Below are positions 61,873-64,000 of a DNA stretch of 64,000 bases, one piece after another. The stretch is taken from the NCBI GenBank assembly GCA_040882255.1, contig JBBEBP010000011.1:124001-188000 (forward strand). The letters are read 5' to 3'. The stretch comes from PWQG01 sp040882255 (GTDB lineage: Bacteria > Pseudomonadota > Gammaproteobacteria > Pseudomonadales > Pseudohongiellaceae). Each line of letters starts with the position of its first letter. Position 1 is the first letter of the stretch. The notes below the pieces were generated by a model. It was not told the DNA's origin and did no database searches. It was given only the letters and a program-made list of their open reading frames with translations. The position numbers and the translations under genes are program-made.

Positions 61873-62895
61873 ATGAAAACATATAATGTAGCAGTAGTCG
61901 GGGCCACTGGCGCCGTGGGCGAAACTCTCATCAGCATTCTGGAAGAACGTGATTTCCCGGTGGGGGAGCTGTATCCCCTGGCCAGTGAGCGTTCTGCGGG
62001 ATCCAAAGTGATGTTCAAGGGGCGGGCGGTTACCGTACAGAATCTGGCGGAATTTGATTTCAGCAAGGCTGACATCGGTCTTTTCTCTGCGGGAGGAAGT
62101 ATCTCCGACGAGTATGCCGGGAAAGCGGGCAAGGCCGGCTGTATCGTCATCGACAACACGTCGCGGTTCCGCTATGAGGAGGACATTCCGCTGGTCGTGC
62201 CGGAAGTCAATCCGGAAGCGATTGCCGGGTATACCACCCGAAACATCATCGCCAATCCCAACTGCTCGACCATCCAGATGCTGGTGGCACTGAAGCCCCT
62301 GCATGACCGGGCGGGGATAACGCGGATCAATGTGGCGACCTATCAGGCCGTCTCCGGGACGGGCAAGAACGCCATCGAGGAACTGGCGGGACAGACGGCG
62401 GCGCTGCTGAATGGCAAGGAGGTCGAATGCAAGGTCTATCCCAAGCAGATCGCTTTCAATGCGCTGCCGCATATTGACGACTTCCAGGACAACGGCTATA
62501 CCAAGGAAGAGATGAAGATGGTCTGGGAGACCCACAAGATCTTTGGTGACGAAAGCATCGGGGTCAATCCGACCTGTGTGCGGGTGCCTGTGTTCTACTC
62601 GCATTCGGAAGCCGTTCATATCGAGACGCGCGATGCGCTGAGCGAGGACGACGTGTACAGCCTGCTGGCGGCGGCGCCCGGCGTGAAAGTTCTGGACGAG
62701 CGCCGTGACGGCGGGTATCCGACAGCGGTCACTGACTCGGCCGGCAAGGACGAGGTGTTTGTCGGACGTATACGCAAGGACATTACACATCCCAATGGCA
62801 TGAACCTGTGGATTGTCGGCGACAACGTTCGTAAAGGTGCCGCATTGAACTCGATCCAGATTGCCGAAGTGTTGATAAAAGACTACTTATCGTGA
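61873..62895 (+). CDS. asd: Aspartate-semialdehyde dehydrogenase
   Basis: Asd reduces aspartyl phosphate to aspartate semialdehyde for lysine, threonine, methionine and diaminopimelate. The 340-residue product has the start VAVVGATGAVGETLISILEE, the catalytic C131 in IIANPNCSTIQ and the hydride-site His in CVRVPVFYSHSEAVHIE. Its length fits the shorter group seen in Pseudomonas and Gram-positives, not the 367-residue E. coli form. GTTAGGGA lies before the ATG. It precedes fimV as in Pseudomonas. Confidence 0.96.
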   Translation: MKTYNVAVVGATGAVGETLISILEERDFPVGELYPLASERSAGSKVMFKGRAVTVQNLAEFDFSKADIGLFSAGGSISDEYAGKAGKAGCIVIDNTSRFRYEEDIPLVVPEVNPEAIAGYTTRNIIANPNCSTIQMLVALKPLHDRAGITRINVATYQAVSGTGKNAIEELAGQTAALLNGKEVECKVYPKQIAFNALPHIDDFQDNGYTKEEMKMVWETHKIFGDESIGVNPTCVRVPVFYSHSEAVHIETRDALSEDDVYSLLAAAPGVKVLDERRDGGYPTAVTDSAGKDEVFVGRIRKDITHPNGMNLWIVGDNVRKGAALNSIQIAEVLIKDYLS

Positions 62896-62932
62896 ATACT
62901 TGCGGTACTATTCTGGAGGCTCTCTAGCCACG

Positions 62933-62964
62933 CCCGGCGGAGCAGGTACTGACTCGCCGGGTTT
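62933..62964 (+). terminator. Possible terminator after asd
   Basis: CCCGGC (62933-62938) with GCCGGG (62956-62961), plus GAG/CTC next to it with one bulged G, forms a stem followed by TTT. It lies 38 nt after the asd stop and 77 nt before fimV. The T-run is short. Confidence 0.4.
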
Positions 62965-63037
62965 CTGGATTCCGGGTGGATGGAACAGAAGGACACCTCT
63001 AATAACAATCAGGAAGACCATGACAGAGGCGGCCACA

Positions 63038-64000
63038 TGCTGAGAAAGCTCATCATATTCCTCGCGACAGTTGTCGTGCTGGCCGCGACACACGCAAGGG
63101 CGTTGGGCCTGGGTGACATCACGCTGGAGTCAGCGCTGAATCAGCCGCTATCGGCGCGCATCGAATTGTTGCAGACCGCCGGTGTGCGCATGGAAGACAT
63201 CCGCGTGCAGATGGCTTCCGCCAGGGATTTCGAGCGCTTCTCCCTGGATCGTCCCTATCACCTGGATTCCATCCGTTTCAACGTTCGTGAAGCCGGGCCC
63301 GGTGACGAGCGGCCCTACATCGAGCTCAGCAGTACCAGCCCCATCCGTGAACCCTACCTGAGTTTTGTGCTTGACACGCGCTGGTCGAGTGGTCGAGTGC
63401 TGGCGGAATACACCGTATTGCTGGATCCGCCATCCTTTGCCAATGACGGTGTGGTGCAGGCTCCCCAGCCACCGGCCGCGACCCGTTTTGAAGCGCCGCA
63501 ACAGCCTGCCGAAGAGCCGTCGGCGGCTGGCCAGGAGGCGCCGGAAAATACCAGCGAACCGTCGCCGGCTCCGGACCGGCAGAGTGAACTTTCGGCATCC
63601 TCTGCGGAAGCCGCTGATGTATCCGGCGCTTCCGCGGTCAACAGCGGTTCCTCCGACACTCCTGCCGCAGAGCAGCGTTTCGCCGATACAGCCCGCACTG
63701 TCGAAATCGACGGGGATGACACCCTTTGGGATGTGGCGCTGCAGGTACGACCGGACGATAGCGTCAGCGTCCAGCAGACCATGCTTGCCCTGCAGCGCCT
63801 CAACCCGGAAGCGTTCATCAACGGCAATATCAATCTGGTCCGGCGGGGCGCAGTGTTGCGCGTGCCGGACGCGGACGGTGTGCGTGAGATGAGCAATGCG
63901 GAGGCGATTTCCGAAGTGGGTCGCCAGAACCGTATGTTCGAGGATCGGCGTGATGCGCCGCTCGGCTCCGAGCCGCTGGCCGCGCCACCTGCAGAAGACG
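63038..64000 (+). CDS. fimV: FimV-type pole/peptidoglycan protein, 3' end cut by window
   Basis: FimV is a large inner-membrane hub protein with a periplasmic LysM part that supports type IV pili and cAMP signalling in Pseudomonas. The frame is open for 321 codons to the window end. It has a signal (MLRKLIIFLATVVVLAATH, cleavage near ARA), the FimV N-terminal domain GLGDITLESALNQPLSARIELL and RPYIELSSTSPIREPYLSFVLD, an acidic Pro/Ala linker (about 130-220) and a LysM-like part, DTLWDVALQVRPDDSVSVQQTMLALQRLNPEAF (about 228-260). The rest, including any TM and C-terminal region, is outside. Confidence 0.93.

Noticed and set aside
1..64000. CRISPR arrays, prophage or insertion sequences, tRNA and rRNA genes
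   Set aside because: No direct repeat arrays, transposase or phage proteins, tRNA-like cloverleaf ends or rRNA sequences were seen.

Overview
The window reads as ordinary chromosome of a Gram-negative gammaproteobacterium with fairly high GC. Lipid A genes, a lipoprotein NlpD next to an RpoS-type sigma factor, FimV and a complete Na+-translocating NADH:quinone reductase (Nqr) operon point to a marine or salt-tolerant member of the broad Pseudomonadales/Oceanospirillales group. From memory, gene order in several blocks matches Pseudomonas aeruginosa (ompH to recX; mfd-gap-nqr-apbE-sth; leuC-leuD-asd-fimV). The genus cannot be fixed from the sequence alone. No tRNA, rRNA, CRISPR array, insertion sequence or phage gene was seen.

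Layout. 1-26.5 kb: a conserved housekeeping block, ompH/skp (partial), lpxD, fabZ, lpxA, lpxB, rnhB, dnaE, accA, tilS, pyrG, kdsA, eno, ftsB, ispD, ispF, truD, pcm, a DUF368 gene, nlpD, rpoS, then fdxA and mutS on the minus strand, then pncC, recA (with a LexA box) and recX. surE, usually between truD and pcm, is missing. 26.5-30.6 kb: a minus-strand operon with ATGA overlaps (periplasmic cupredoxin-like protein, DUF3034 outer-membrane barrel, lipoprotein globin) facing a membrane class III adenylate cyclase. 30.6-31.7 kb: a small heat-shock gene with a ROSE-like RNA thermometer, and two palindromic repeats with a shared core. 31.7-36.8 kb: a minus-strand run ugd-prpB-prpC-prpD, carrying a candidate plus-strand structured small RNA between prpC and prpD. 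37-40.3 kb: a TorF-like outer-membrane protein gene behind a sigma-54 promoter with NtrC-type sites, then a GT9 glycosyltransferase and rfbB. 40.3-54.5 kb: mfd (minus), a long-form gap, nqrABCDEF-apbE-nqrM and sthA. 54.5-64 kb: gpsA, DUF4389 and DUF4892/OmpA-like genes, folE (minus), prmB, aroC, leuC, leuD, asd (no leuB) and the start of fimV.

How it works together. The first block supplies envelope lipid A (LpxD/A/B, FabZ, KdsA), fatty-acid and nucleotide precursors, replication and repair (DnaE, RnhB, MutS, RecA/RecX, Mfd) and stress control (NlpD, RpoS). The Nqr operon carries its own maturation genes, ApbE for FMN attachment and NqrM for the iron centre, and SthA balances pyridine nucleotides. 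The prp genes remove propionyl-CoA by the methylcitrate cycle. The most interesting parts are non-coding: the prpC-prpD RNA candidate, the NtrC/sigma-54 control region and the heat-shock leader. The cyclase/copper/globin locus is the most interesting coding region.
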